Below are positions 50,902 to 59,505 of a stretch of DNA of 64,000 nt, one piece after another. The DNA comes from Rhizobium sp. P38BS-XIX (lineage in GTDB: Bacteria; Pseudomonadota; Alphaproteobacteria; Rhizobiales; Rhizobiaceae), in the NCBI RefSeq assembly GCF_012641435.1, contig NZ_JABAIJ010000005.1, forward strand, positions 310,001 to 374,000, written 5' to 3'. Within the stretch, counting starts at the first letter, position 1; every line of letters begins with the position of its first letter. The notes beneath the pieces were generated by a model. That model was not told the origin of the DNA. It worked only from the letters and a program-made list of their open reading frames with translations, and made no database searches. The position numbers and the translations under genes were made by a program.

Positions 50902-51552
50902 ATGACGCAGGAACAGATCGCGAGACGCAGGCGCAGCAAGGACGAGGCGGGCACGCCAAGGCGCATACCCAGCCAGCAACGCGGCCGAGAGCGCGTCGAT
51001 CTGATCCTTTCGGTGGCATCCGAGCTGATTGCGGCAAATGGCAGCGATGCGCTGCGCATGGGGGAAATCGTCGAGAAGGCCGGCGTTTCGTTCGGCTCGC
51101 TCTATCAATATTTCCCCGACAAGACGGCGATCATCCGTGTGCTGGCGGAGCGCTTTAACGAGCAGGGGCGGCAGTGCGTCGAGGATGAGCTGGTGGCGAT
51201 CAAAAGCCGCGACCAGCTTCACGCTGGCCTTGGCCGCATCGTGGACGGTTACTATGCGATGTTCCTGGGTGAGCCCGTCATGCGCGACATCTGGCATGCC
51301 ACTCATGCCGACAAACTGCTTCAGCAGGTCGATGCCGAAGACATGGAATGGCATTCGCAGGCATTCCTGACCGTTCTCGAGCGTCTTTGGCCGGAGCGCG
51401 ATCATGCCGAGCTTGCACGCATTGCCCGATTGACCATGCAGCTGGTGGCGGCTGCCGTCCGCTACGCGATCTCGATCGAACGAGAAGAGGGCGACAAGGC
51501 CATCGCGCTTTTCAAGGCGATGCTGCCTGCCGATCTCGGCATTATCCGCTAG
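50902..51552 (+). CDS. TetR-family transcriptional regulator
   Basis: This 216-residue protein has a basic N-terminal arm, then HTH (VDLILSVASELIAANGSDALRMGEIVEKAGVSFGSLYQYFPDKTAII, about residues 32-78) and a ligand-binding helical domain of the TetR_C_17-like type. It is divergent from the nmrA-like/DUF1772 pair with paired repeats between, the standard layout for a local repressor. The ligand is unknown; a quinone or electrophile is a guess from the NmrA partner. Confidence 0.92.
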   Translation: MTQEQIARRRRSKDEAGTPRRIPSQQRGRERVDLILSVASELIAANGSDALRMGEIVEKAGVSFGSLYQYFPDKTAIIRVLAERFNEQGRQCVEDELVAIKSRDQLHAGLGRIVDGYYAMFLGEPVMRDIWHATHADKLLQQVDAEDMEWHSQAFLTVLERLWPERDHAELARIARLTMQLVAAAVRYAISIEREEGDKAIALFKAMLPADLGIIR

Positions 51553-51671
51553 ACGGTCTCGCAGTCTGCCGCGCCGGCGACGGATATCTGCAAAACATTC
51601 CATGCGTCTGGAAACTCGGGCCGCTTGCTGCTATTGCCGCTGGAACATTAGCGCTGTGAAGGAGGCCCCTT

Positions 51672-52370
51672 ATGACCCAGATGATATTCACCGATCGCAC
51701 TGTCATGGCCGAACTGATGGCCAGGATGCTTTGGGAGATCAAGGCGGTCCACTTCAACGCCGACAAGCCCTACAAGTTCGCATCCGGTATGGCGAGCCCG
51801 GTCTATATCGATTGCCGCAAGTTGATCTCTTATCCGCGCATCCGCTCGACGATCATGGATTTTGCCGCAAGCCTCATCGTTCGCAATGTCGGCTTCGAGC
51901 AGTTCGACTGCGTTGCCGGCGGCGAGACGGCGGGCATTCCCTTTGCCGCCTTCCTGGCTGAGCGCCTGAACCTGCCGATGATATATGTCCGCAAGCAGCC
52001 GAAGGGCCATGGCCGCAACGCCCAGATCGAAGGCGATATGAAGGACGGCGCCCGCGTGCTCGTCATCGAGGACCTGACGACCGCCGGCGGCAGCATGTTC
52101 ACCTTCATCGATGCGATCCGCGCGGCCGGCGGCATCGTCGATCACGGCATGGCGCTGTTTTACTACGGCCTCTTTCCGGAGGCGGTCGAGCGCTTCGCCA
52201 ACCGGAAAGTCAGCCTGCAATACATTACGACATGGCGCGAAGTGCTTGCGGTCGCCAAGGAGCAGAAGCTGTTCGACGAAAAGACGCTCGAGGAAGTCGA
52301 GGCCTTTCTCAACGCGCCGCTTACCTGGTCCGGCTGGAATGGTGGCATTTCGGAGCTGCCGACAAACTGA
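51672..52370 (+). CDS. pyrE: Orotate phosphoribosyltransferase
   Basis: PyrE adds phosphoribose from PRPP to orotate, giving OMP. The 232-residue protein has the PRPP-binding motif VLVIEDLTTAGGS (about residues 127-139), YKFASGMASPVYIDCR at the orotate site, and IYVRKQPKGHGRNAQIEG, the flexible catalytic loop. It is slightly longer than E. coli PyrE, as usual in alphaproteobacteria. The start at 51672 follows GAAGGAGGCCCCTT. Confidence 0.97.
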   Translation: MTQMIFTDRTVMAELMARMLWEIKAVHFNADKPYKFASGMASPVYIDCRKLISYPRIRSTIMDFAASLIVRNVGFEQFDCVAGGETAGIPFAAFLAERLNLPMIYVRKQPKGHGRNAQIEGDMKDGARVLVIEDLTTAGGSMFTFIDAIRAAGGIVDHGMALFYYGLFPEAVERFANRKVSLQYITTWREVLAVAKEQKLFDEKTLEEVEAFLNAPLTWSGWNGGISELPTN

Positions 52371-52447
52371 CGCTTTGCTTTTGCATTGAATCTATCTAAT
52401 CGATTTATGTAACTCGACATGACAGACGCGCTCTTTGGGAGGCCGGA

Positions 52448-53374
52448 ATGATATTGTGCTGTGGCGAAGCTTTGATCGACATGCTGCCGCGGGAAACCAC
52501 GCAGGGCGAAAAGGGCTTTGCCCCCTATGCCGGCGGTGCGATCTTCAACACCGCGATAGCGCTTGGCCGTCTCGGCGCGCCCACGGGCTTCTTCACCGGT
52601 ATCGCGGACGACATGATGGGTGAAATCCTGCGCGATACGCTGTCGGCTTCCAAGGTCGACTACAGCTATTGTGCCATCACCCCGCGCCCGAGCACGATCG
52701 CGTTCGTCAAGCTGGTCAATGGCCAGGCGACCTATGCTTTCTATGATGAAGGCTCGGCTGGGCGGATGATCACCGAAGCGGATCTTCCGGCACTCGGCGA
52801 TGATTGCGAGGCACTGCATTTCGGCGCGATCAGCCTGATCCCCGATCCCTGCGGCGCGACCTACGAGGCGCTGATGAAGCGTGAACATCAGAGCCGAGTC
52901 ATCTCGCTGGACCCGAATATCCGTCCAGGCTTCATCAAGGACAAGGCAGCCCATATGGGCCGCATCGGTCGAATGGCAGCCATGTCGGACATTCTCAAAT
53001 TCTCCGATGAGGATCTGGAGTGGTTCGGCATCTCTGGAAATCACGACGAGCTTGCCGCCCATTGGCTGGGACAGGGCGCAAAACTCGTCGTCATCACAAA
53101 GGGTGCGGAAGGTGCGACGGGCTATACCAAGTCGCTGAAGGTTTCGGTGCCGAGTGAGCGCGTCACCGTCGTCGATACGGTCGGTGCCGGCGATACCTTC
53201 GATGCAGGCATTCTGGCCTCGCTGAAGATGAACAGCCTTTTGACCAAGGCACAGGTGGCATCGCTCAATGAAAAGGCGCTGCAGGATGCGCTGGCTCTCG
53301 GCGCCAAGGCTGCGGCCGTCACTGTCTCTCGCGCCGGCGCCAATCCGCCTTGGGCGCATGAGATCGGGCTATAA
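52448..53374 (+). CDS. PfkB-family sugar kinase, probable fructokinase
   Basis: This 308-residue ribokinase-family enzyme has the fructokinase-type start CCGEALIDMLP, sugar loop YAGGAIFNTAIALGRLG, and the DTVGAGDTFDAGIL anion-hole motif with the catalytic Asp (about residues 238-251). It resembles rhizobial Frk/ScrK. It lies close to pgi (convergent) and 5.5 kb from frcK, so fructose imported by FrcBCA could be phosphorylated here and then isomerised by Pgi. Specificity among fructose-like sugars is inferred. Confidence 0.88.
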   Translation: MILCCGEALIDMLPRETTQGEKGFAPYAGGAIFNTAIALGRLGAPTGFFTGIADDMMGEILRDTLSASKVDYSYCAITPRPSTIAFVKLVNGQATYAFYDEGSAGRMITEADLPALGDDCEALHFGAISLIPDPCGATYEALMKREHQSRVISLDPNIRPGFIKDKAAHMGRIGRMAAMSDILKFSDEDLEWFGISGNHDELAAHWLGQGAKLVVITKGAEGATGYTKSLKVSVPSERVTVVDTVGAGDTFDAGILASLKMNSLLTKAQVASLNEKALQDALALGAKAAAVTVSRAGANPPWAHEIGL

Positions 53375-53404
53375 GCTCGCTCGACTTTCAAGATTTCAAA
53401 TAAA

Positions 53405-53438
53405 GAAGCCCGCCTGGTGTTTCAGGCGGGCTTTTTTG
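53405..53438. terminator. Bidirectional terminator
   Basis: The 11-bp stem AAGCCCGCCTG/CAGGCGGGCTT (53406-53416 and 53423-53433) is followed by a T-run on the plus strand and preceded by an A-rich stretch. It serves the sugar kinase (+) and pgi (-). Confidence 0.92.
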
Positions 53439-53454
53439 TATCCGAACGCGATGA

Positions 53455-55080
53455 TTACTTCGCGCGGCTTGCCAGTGCAGCCACCAGACCTTGCGTCGAG
53501 GAGTCGTGGCCGGCAGCGCTCTCCTTGCCCTCAACGACCGGAAGCAGGCCGGTTGCCAGTTCCTTGCCGAGCTCGACACCCCACTGGTCGAAGGAGTTGA
53601 TGCGGAAGAGCACGCCTTCGACGAAGACGCGGTGTTCGTAAAGAGCGATCAGCTGGCCGAGTGCGTAAGGCGTCAGCTTGTCGTAGACGAAGGTGATCGA
53701 CGGACGATTTCCGGTGAAGACGCGGTGCGGCGCGATGAAATCGGCCTTCTTGTCGTCCATGCCCTTTGAGGTGAGCTGAGCCTTGGCCTCTTCGAAGGTG
53801 CGGCCCTTCATCAATGCTTCCGACTGCGCCAGGCAATTGGCCATGAGCAGCTGGTGCTGATGACGCAGGTTCGGCTCGAAGCCGTTGGCGGCGATCATGA
53901 ATTCGGCCGGAATGACGCTCGTGCCCTGGTGGATGAGCTGGTAGAAGGCGTGCTGGCCGTTGGTGCCGGGCTCGCCCCAGACGACCGGGCCGGAATTGCC
54001 TTCGACCGGAGTGCCGTCGATGGTGACGCCCTTGCCGTTCGATTCCATGTCGAGCTGCTGCAGGTAGGCCGGGAAGCGCGACAGGCGCTGGTCATACGGC
54101 AAGATCGCGCGCGTCGGGTAGCCGAGCACGTTGCGATGATAGAAGCCGATGAGGCCGAGCAGCATCGGCAGGTTTTCCTTGAAGGGCGCCTGGCGGAAAT
54201 GGTTGTCCATCGCATGCGCGCCGTCGAGGAACTTGCCGAAGTTTTCCGGACCGATCGCGATCATCAGCGGCAGGCCGATGGCCGACCAGATCGAGTAGCG
54301 GCCGCCGACCCAGTCCCAGAAGCCGAAGACACGCTGGCTGTCGATGCCGAAGGCGGCGACCTTGTCGAGCGCCGTCGAAACGGCCGCGAAGTGGTGCTGA
54401 ACGGCGGCTTCGCCAAGCGCATCGGCGATGAACTTGCGCGCCGTCTGGGCATTGGTCATCGTTTCGATGGTCGTGAAGGTCTTGGAAGCGACGATGAAGA
54501 GCGTCGTTTCCGGCTGAACGAGCTTCAGGATGTCGGCGATGTGAGCGCCGTCGATGTTGGAGATGAAATGCGAGCGCGGGCCATCATGGAAGGGGGCGAG
54601 CGCCAGCGTCGCCATGACCGGGCCGAGGTCCGAGCCGCCGATGCCGATGTTGATGACGTCGGTGATCGCCTTGCCCGTGGAGCCCTTCAGCGCGCCGGAG
54701 CGGATGCCGTCGGCAAACTTGCCCATGGCTGCGAGGACTTCGTTGACGTCGGGCATCACGTCCTTGCCGTCTACGAGCACCGGCGTGTTGGAACGGTTGC
54801 GCAGCGCGGTATGCAGAACGGCGCGGTTTTCGGTGAAGTTGATCGCAACGCCCGAGAACATTTCATCGCGCTTGGCAGCAACGCCGCCTTCTGCGGCCAA
54901 TTTTTCGAGTAGCGCCAGAATCTCGTCGTTCACCGCCGTCTTGGAATAATCCATCAGCAGGTCGTCGACAGACGCGTTGAAGCGGGAGAAGCGCTTGGCG
55001 TCGGCGGCAAAGGCAGCACGGATATCCGTGGCCTTGGTTGCCGATGCGGTGCTCTTCAGTTGGTCGACGAGGGCGTTCAT
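53455..55080 (-). CDS. pgi: Glucose-6-phosphate isomerase
   Basis: Pgi interconverts glucose-6-phosphate and fructose-6-phosphate. The 541-residue protein has the two family signatures (DWVGGRYSIWSAIGLP near residue 255-270, and the later GQLIALYEHRVFVEGVLF) and the active-site segment GIGGSDLGP. The start at 55080 (MNALVDQLK) is set by GGAGCCTCCC upstream; a frame from 55101 adds seven residues. Rhizobia rely on this step for gluconeogenic and Entner-Doudoroff hexose cycling. Confidence 0.97.
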   Translation of the reverse strand: MNALVDQLKSTASATKATDIRAAFAADAKRFSRFNASVDDLLMDYSKTAVNDEILALLEKLAAEGGVAAKRDEMFSGVAINFTENRAVLHTALRNRSNTPVLVDGKDVMPDVNEVLAAMGKFADGIRSGALKGSTGKAITDVINIGIGGSDLGPVMATLALAPFHDGPRSHFISNIDGAHIADILKLVQPETTLFIVASKTFTTIETMTNAQTARKFIADALGEAAVQHHFAAVSTALDKVAAFGIDSQRVFGFWDWVGGRYSIWSAIGLPLMIAIGPENFGKFLDGAHAMDNHFRQAPFKENLPMLLGLIGFYHRNVLGYPTRAILPYDQRLSRFPAYLQQLDMESNGKGVTIDGTPVEGNSGPVVWGEPGTNGQHAFYQLIHQGTSVIPAEFMIAANGFEPNLRHQHQLLMANCLAQSEALMKGRTFEEAKAQLTSKGMDDKKADFIAPHRVFTGNRPSITFVYDKLTPYALGQLIALYEHRVFVEGVLFRINSFDQWGVELGKELATGLLPVVEGKESAAGHDSSTQGLVAALASRAK

Positions 55081-55202
55081 GGGAGGCTCCTTGCGGTTCA
55101 CGCCGCTGGCCGTCGGATGTGGCCGGGCGCTTTGAGTTTGGTCGCGGAAACTATTCCCTATGTAGGGCGTAAATCAAGTTCACGTATCGTCCAAAACGAA
55201 AA

Positions 55203-55233
55203 AAGGCCGCTTGCGGACTAAGGCAAGCGGCCT
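55203..55233 (-). terminator. Terminator of fadD
   Basis: The 10-bp stem GGCCGCTTGC/GCAAGCGGCC (55205-55214 and 55223-55232) is followed on the minus strand by a T-run (complement of the A-run before 55205). It lies 22 bases after the fadD stop. Confidence 0.9.
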
Positions 55234-55254
55234 CCTCAATGGCATGGAATTATG

Positions 55255-56952
55255 TCAGCCGCGCAACTCCTTGCGCAGGATCTTGCCGACGTTCGATTTC
55301 GGCAACTCCGTGCGGAATTCGATGAAGCGCGGGCGCTTGTAGTTGGTCAGGTTTTCGGCGCAATGCGCCTTCATGTCAGCCTCTGTCAACGCCGGATCTT
55401 TTTTGACGATAAAGAGCTTCACCGCTTCTCCCGAATGGGGATCGGGAACGCCGATCGCCGCCGCCTCCAGCACGCCGGGATGCATGGCCGCGACCTCTTC
55501 GATCTCATTGGGATAGACGTTGAAACCCGAGACCAGGATCATATCCTTCTTGCGATCGACGATCTTCGTATAGCCGCGCTCGTCCATGAAGCCCATGTCG
55601 CCGCTGCGGAAGAAGCCGTCGGGGGTCATCACGCGCGCGGTTTCAGCCGGCTGCTTCCAGTAGCCTGCCATGACCTGCGGTCCACGAATGCAGATCTCGC
55701 CGACTTCGCCGAGCGGCAGTGAGTTGCCGTTCTCATCGCGAATGTCGAAATCTGTGCCGGTGATGGGCAGGCCGATCGTGCCGCTGAATTCCGGGCTGTC
55801 GAAGCGGTTGGCGCTTGCGACCGGCGATGTCTCCGAAAGACCGTAGCCCTCGGTGATCCAGGAGCCCGTCAACTTCTGCCAGCGCTCGGCGACGGGACGC
55901 TGCACGGCCATGCCGCCGGCAAGAGTCGCGGTGTTGGAAAGATCGAGCTTGGCGAATTCCGGGTTGTTCATCAACGCATTGAACAGCGTGTTCAGGCCCG
56001 GGAACATGTCGAACTTGTACTTGCCGAGTTCCTTGATGAAGCCGGGAATATCGCGTGGGTTGGCGATCAGCACATTATGGCCGCCGATCGTCATGCCCAT
56101 CAGCGAATTCACCGTCAGCGCGAAGATATGGTAAAGCGGCAGGGCGCAGACGAAGGTCAGCTGTTCCGGTCGCGGCTTGGAGACATAGGCAGACTGCAGC
56201 CACAGCAGCAATTGCTGCTGATTGGCAACCAGGTTGGCGTGGGTGAGGATCGCACCCTTGGCAACGCCCGTCGTGCCGCCGGTATATTGCAGGAAAGCGA
56301 TGTCGCTGCCGGTGAGTTCGGCAGGTTTCAGCGGCAGCCGGGCACCTTCGGAGATGACGCCTTTGAAGTCACGATGACCGGGGATCGACCACGCCGGCAC
56401 GAGCTTCTTCACCTTGCGAACGATGAAGTTGACGATATGACCTTTGAGGCCAAGCATGTCGCCAAGCGCCGTGACGACGACGTGGCGAACTTCCGTATGC
56501 GCCAGCACCTGCTCGACGGTGTGGGCGAAATTCTCAAGAACGAAGATCGCCTTTGCGCCGCAATCGCGCAGTTGATGCTCCAGCTCGCGCGGCGTGTAGA
56601 GCGGATTGATGTTGACGACGACCAGCCCGGCGCGAAGGATGCCGTAAACAGCCACTGGATTTTGCAGGACATTCGGCATCATGACACCGACGCGATCGCC
56701 TTTCTTGAGACCAAGGCTCTGCAGCCAGGCGGCAATCTTGCGGGTCTGCGAATCGAGATCGCGATAGGTAATCGACTTGCCCATGCTGGTATAGGCAACG
56801 CGGTCCGCATAGCGCGCGCAGTTTTCCTCCAGCAGCTCGACGAGGGACGCATGCTCCAGCGGCGGCAACTCTGCCGGTACGATCTCCGGATAGGAGGCAA
56901 GCCAAGGCTTCTTGACCTGCGGTCTGTCCGAAGGAGCGGAGATTGAATTCAT
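55255..56952 (-). CDS. fadD: Long-chain fatty-acid-CoA ligase
   Basis: FadD activates fatty acids to acyl-CoA, coupled to uptake across the inner membrane. The 565-residue ANL-family protein has the AMP-binding P-loop YTGGTTGVAKGA (about residues 210-221), the EGYGLSET motif, the FRSGDMGFMDERGY hinge region and the C-terminal catalytic Lys in KSNVGKILRKEL. The start at 56952 (MNSISAP) is preferred to GTG 56958 because GAGGAGG is correctly spaced from the former. A perfect 16-base palindrome 160 bases upstream is a likely operator for a fatty-acid or branched-chain catabolism regulator. Confidence 0.95.
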   Translation of the reverse strand: MNSISAPSDRPQVKKPWLASYPEIVPAELPPLEHASLVELLEENCARYADRVAYTSMGKSITYRDLDSQTRKIAAWLQSLGLKKGDRVGVMMPNVLQNPVAVYGILRAGLVVVNINPLYTPRELEHQLRDCGAKAIFVLENFAHTVEQVLAHTEVRHVVVTALGDMLGLKGHIVNFIVRKVKKLVPAWSIPGHRDFKGVISEGARLPLKPAELTGSDIAFLQYTGGTTGVAKGAILTHANLVANQQQLLLWLQSAYVSKPRPEQLTFVCALPLYHIFALTVNSLMGMTIGGHNVLIANPRDIPGFIKELGKYKFDMFPGLNTLFNALMNNPEFAKLDLSNTATLAGGMAVQRPVAERWQKLTGSWITEGYGLSETSPVASANRFDSPEFSGTIGLPITGTDFDIRDENGNSLPLGEVGEICIRGPQVMAGYWKQPAETARVMTPDGFFRSGDMGFMDERGYTKIVDRKKDMILVSGFNVYPNEIEEVAAMHPGVLEAAAIGVPDPHSGEAVKLFIVKKDPALTEADMKAHCAENLTNYKRPRFIEFRTELPKSNVGKILRKELRG

Positions 56953-57109
56953 GCGCACTTCCTCCTCTACGCATCATCACCACGCCCCGCCGCTTGTAGC
57001 GACGGCAATGTAAAGTGTCACCGCACAACCAAAAAGTCTCCCGCTTTTCGCGTTGTCGCAGCCTTCGCCCGCAACTAAATCGAACGAATAAACACAAGCT
57101 ACAATAACC

Positions 57110-57125
57110 TTGACGTAAACGTCAA
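57110..57125. promoter_or_regulatory. Perfect palindromic operator upstream of fadD (LiuR-like)
   Basis: TTGACGT-AA-ACGTCAA is a perfect 16-base inverted repeat. The form resembles sites described for LiuR, a MerR-family regulator of branched-chain and fatty-acid catabolism in proteobacteria; other regulators are possible. It lies in the divergent fadD/PRC-barrel gap (56953-57299), nearer in function to fadD by gene content. Confidence 0.6.
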
Positions 57126-57135
57126 TAATTTCCGT

Positions 57136-57261
57136 CCAGTCACGTTTTTTTACAGTTTTGAAAAAAGGACTGGAACTTTTATGACAACGGAGCGTTAATA
57201 GCGCCGTGGGCCTAAACCCATCGGAGCATCGTACTGCCCATAAGAGCAGGTCGGACGCTCC
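57136..57261 (+). promoter_or_regulatory. Structured leader of the PRC-barrel gene
   Basis: Several inverted repeats lie in series before the PRC-barrel gene: CCAGTC/GACTGG (57136-57141 and 57168-57173) around a T/A-rich spacer, TGGG/CCCA (57207-57210 and 57217-57220), and a nested GGAGC..CTGC/GCAG..GCTCC (57223-57227 to 57257-57261). They could be a terminator-like element plus a leader fold. No known riboswitch is recognised. Confidence 0.35.
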
Positions 57262-57299
57262 TTAGTTTATGTAACGCGTATCCAGAAGGAGGTGCGCAT

Positions 57300-57692
57300 A
57301 TGCATAAAGAGAGTGCCGATTTTTCGGGCCGTGACCTTTACATCAAGGACATGTCGATGCTGGTCGCGTGCGACCGTGTCGAAGGATCCAGAGTATTCGG
57401 CTCCGACGGCAAGCAGATTGGCCATATCGAGCGACTGATGCTTGAAAAAAGTGATGGGCGCATCGCGTTCGTCATCCTGAGCTTCGGTGGCTTTTTCGGC
57501 ATCGGCCAGGATCACTACCGACTGCCTTGGGAAAAGCTGCGCTACGATGCGCGGATCGACGGTTATCGCGTCAGCATGACCAAGAACGACATCGAAAAGG
57601 CCCGTCGCTTTGCCGGCAGGGATGAGCACGACCATAAGGACCATGGCCACAAGAGCCATGATTACTTTGGCGTCCCGCCCTATTGGATGTAA
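57300..57692 (+). CDS. PRC-barrel domain protein
   Basis: This 130-residue soluble protein has a PRC-barrel fold segment (about residues 23-95: VEGSRVFGSDGKQIGHIERLMLEK, then VILSFGGFFGIGQDHYRLPWEKL and YRVSMTKNDIEKA). The tail is rich in His, Asp and Lys (DEHDHKDHGHKSHD) and ends PPYWM. PRC-barrels occur in RimM and photosynthetic reaction-centre H subunits; stand-alone rhizobial copies are often stress-linked but their role is unknown. The ATG at 57300 follows AGAAGGAGGTGCGC, an unusually strong ribosome-binding site. The His-rich tail may bind metal. Confidence 0.88.
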   Translation: MHKESADFSGRDLYIKDMSMLVACDRVEGSRVFGSDGKQIGHIERLMLEKSDGRIAFVILSFGGFFGIGQDHYRLPWEKLRYDARIDGYRVSMTKNDIEKARRFAGRDEHDHKDHGHKSHDYFGVPPYWM

Positions 57693-57718
57693 CGGTACGG
57701 CTGTATTTGCCGCTTTAA

Positions 57719-57736
57719 GCCCCGCCGTCGCGGGGC
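57719..57736. terminator. Hairpin between convergent genes
   Basis: GCCCCGC (57719-57725) pairs with GCGGGGC (57730-57736) around CGTC, between the PRC-barrel gene (+) and the VOC gene (-). A short T-run follows only after several bases, so it is a moderate terminator candidate. Confidence 0.55.
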
Positions 57737-57752
57737 CGCGCTTTGTTTGGCC

Positions 57753-58148
57753 TTATTGAAACCGGCCATGTCGCTGAACGACCTCGATCTTGTAACCGTC
57801 GGGGTCGGAGACGAAGAAGAATAGCGCAAAAAGCTTTCCATCCCGATTGAGTTCGACGATCTTGCCCGGATTCAGTCCGAGGTCGGTCATGCGCGCGTGT
57901 TCGTCCCTTAATTCCGTAACGGAAAGCGCGAGGTGACCATAGCCGTCGCCAAGCCCATAGGGTTCGACGCGCCCCTGGTTGACCGTCAGCTCCAGCTCGA
58001 ACCCGGTTTCCGGATTGCTGAGATAGATCAGCGTGAAGGTTTCGAAGGCAATGCGATCGGCGATTTTCAGACCGAAAGCCCGATCGTAAAATTCGAGACT
58101 ACGGACCTCGTCGAGTACGCGGATCATCGAGTGAATCATCTTGGCCAT
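57753..58148 (-). CDS. VOC-family protein, lactoylglutathione lyase-like
   Basis: This 131-residue vicinal-oxygen-chelate protein has the glyoxalase I pattern: MIHSMIRVLD (metal His near residue 5), a central FELELTVNQG (Glu ligand), GYGHLALSV (His ligand) and FVSDPDGYKIEVVQR (Glu ligand). Glyoxalase I detoxifies methylglyoxal as its glutathione adduct. All four metal-ligand positions appear filled, which supports activity. The start at 58148 (MAKMIHSMIRV) follows ACGGAAGCTACC. Confidence 0.88.
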   Translation of the reverse strand: MAKMIHSMIRVLDEVRSLEFYDRAFGLKIADRIAFETFTLIYLSNPETGFELELTVNQGRVEPYGLGDGYGHLALSVTELRDEHARMTDLGLNPGKIVELNRDGKLFALFFFVSDPDGYKIEVVQRHGRFQ

Positions 58149-58321
58149 GGTAGCTTCCGTCCTTCGTCTGCGCGTGTGACGCAAAGCCAATGCCATCGGC
58201 AATCAACGATGGCAAGCATGCGAAGCCTGCTCCAACCGCAAATCGCTGCACGTTCCGGGTTCCCCGATGGCGATCTCTCTGCTTAACTCCGACGCAAAGC
58301 TGGATGATCGGAGGGAAGTCC

Positions 58322-58705
58322 ATGTACTTTGCAATTCTCGCTTATCACGAGGAGGATATCGTCGAATCCTGGAGCAAGGAGGAGGATACAGCGCTCATGA
58401 CCGAGCTTCTTGCGATCAACGATCGCATGATCGCGCAGAAGTCACTGGGGCCGGCTGCTCGCCTGGGAGCGACACAGAATGCCGTGACCTTGCGTGGGCG
58501 GGGCGCAGGACTGGTCGTCGACGGTCCGTTTGCCGAAACCAAGGAACAGTTGCTCGGCTTCTACATCGTCGATTTTCCGACGATCGAAGGCGCCATTGAG
58601 GCGGCACGCGATCTGCGCCGCGCCAATCCGACAGCTGTCTACGAAATCAGGCCGGTCGCGCTATATCTGCCCGGTGCATCGCTGCCAAAAGGCGAAGGCA
58701 ACTGA
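58322..58705 (+). CDS. YCII-related (DGPF) domain protein
   Basis: This 127-residue small protein has the YciI-like signature VVDGPFAETKEQLLGFYIVDF (about residues 66-86) and an N-terminal MYFAILAYHEE strand. DGPF-domain proteins are frequent in alphaproteobacteria, sometimes paired with ECF41-type sigma factors; none is adjacent here. No catalytic role is assigned. The start at 58322 has GGAGGGAAGTCC upstream, and the frame from 58190 is not supported. Confidence 0.88.
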   Translation: MYFAILAYHEEDIVESWSKEEDTALMTELLAINDRMIAQKSLGPAARLGATQNAVTLRGRGAGLVVDGPFAETKEQLLGFYIVDFPTIEGAIEAARDLRRANPTAVYEIRPVALYLPGASLPKGEGN

Positions 58706-58755
58706 CCGGCCCGTCTGCTCATTGGAGGTGAATCGCGGCGATCCAGCCCGGGGTA

Positions 58756-59505
58756 TCAATGAGGATGCAGGCCGATCTTGTTGGTCACGGACCGCTCGAT
58801 CATTTCCATACCGTCATAGATCAGCACCGCCATCAGTCCAACGATCAGGCCGCCCTGCAGGATGAAGGCGGTGTTGTCGTTGATGAGACCGGCAATGATG
58901 ACCTCGCCCAGTCCCTTGGCGGCCACGGTGGAGCCGATCGTCGCCGTGCCGATATTGATGACGGTCGCGATCTTCAGGCCTTCGATGATCAACGGCAGTG
59001 CGAGCGGCAGCTCGACGCGGAAAAGGCGTTGCCAGCCATTCATGCCCATGCCGTCGGCGGCATCGAGGACGGAGGCCGGCACCTGCTGCAGGCCGGCCAC
59101 CGTGTTCTCGAAGATCGGCAGCAGGGCATAGAGAAACAGCGCGATGAATGTCGGAATGGCGCCGAAGCCGGTGGTCGAGATGGCAAGCGCCAGCACGGCA
59201 ACCGGCGGGAAGGTCTGGCCGGCATTGGCGATCGCGCGAGACAGCGGTAGGAAATCGGCGCCGATCGGCCGCGTCACGAAGATGCCGCCAAGCACCGCCA
59301 GGATGCCGCTTGCGGCAATCGAGATGACGATCAGCTCGAGGTGACTGAGCGCAAGGCTCGGCAGGCTGTTCTGCGTATAGATCGGCGACGCCCCGAATTT
59401 GGTCAGCGGCGCCAGAACGGGCGTCAGCCATTCCGGACGAAAGAGCATGATCAGCAGCAGCACCAGCGCCAGAAGCCGAAAAAGATTGGCGAAGAAAAAT
59501 CTCAT
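58756..59505 (-). CDS. Osmoprotectant ABC transporter permease, YehW-type
   Basis: This 249-residue BPD-type permease has about five to six membrane helices and the ABC-coupling EAA loop in DAADGMGMNGWQRLFRVELPLALPLI. It is the last gene of a four-gene unit on the minus strand ordered like E. coli yehZYXW (osmF operon). The start at 59505 overlaps the ATPase gene end by four bases. The system should import a compatible solute such as glycine betaine or choline under osmotic or stationary-phase stress; the substrate is inferred. Confidence 0.9.
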   Translation of the reverse strand: MRFFFANLFRLLALVLLLIMLFRPEWLTPVLAPLTKFGASPIYTQNSLPSLALSHLELIVISIAASGILAVLGGIFVTRPIGADFLPLSRAIANAGQTFPPVAVLALAISTTGFGAIPTFIALFLYALLPIFENTVAGLQQVPASVLDAADGMGMNGWQRLFRVELPLALPLIIEGLKIATVINIGTATIGSTVAAKGLGEVIIAGLINDNTAFILQGGLIVGLMAVLIYDGMEMIERSVTNKIGLHPH

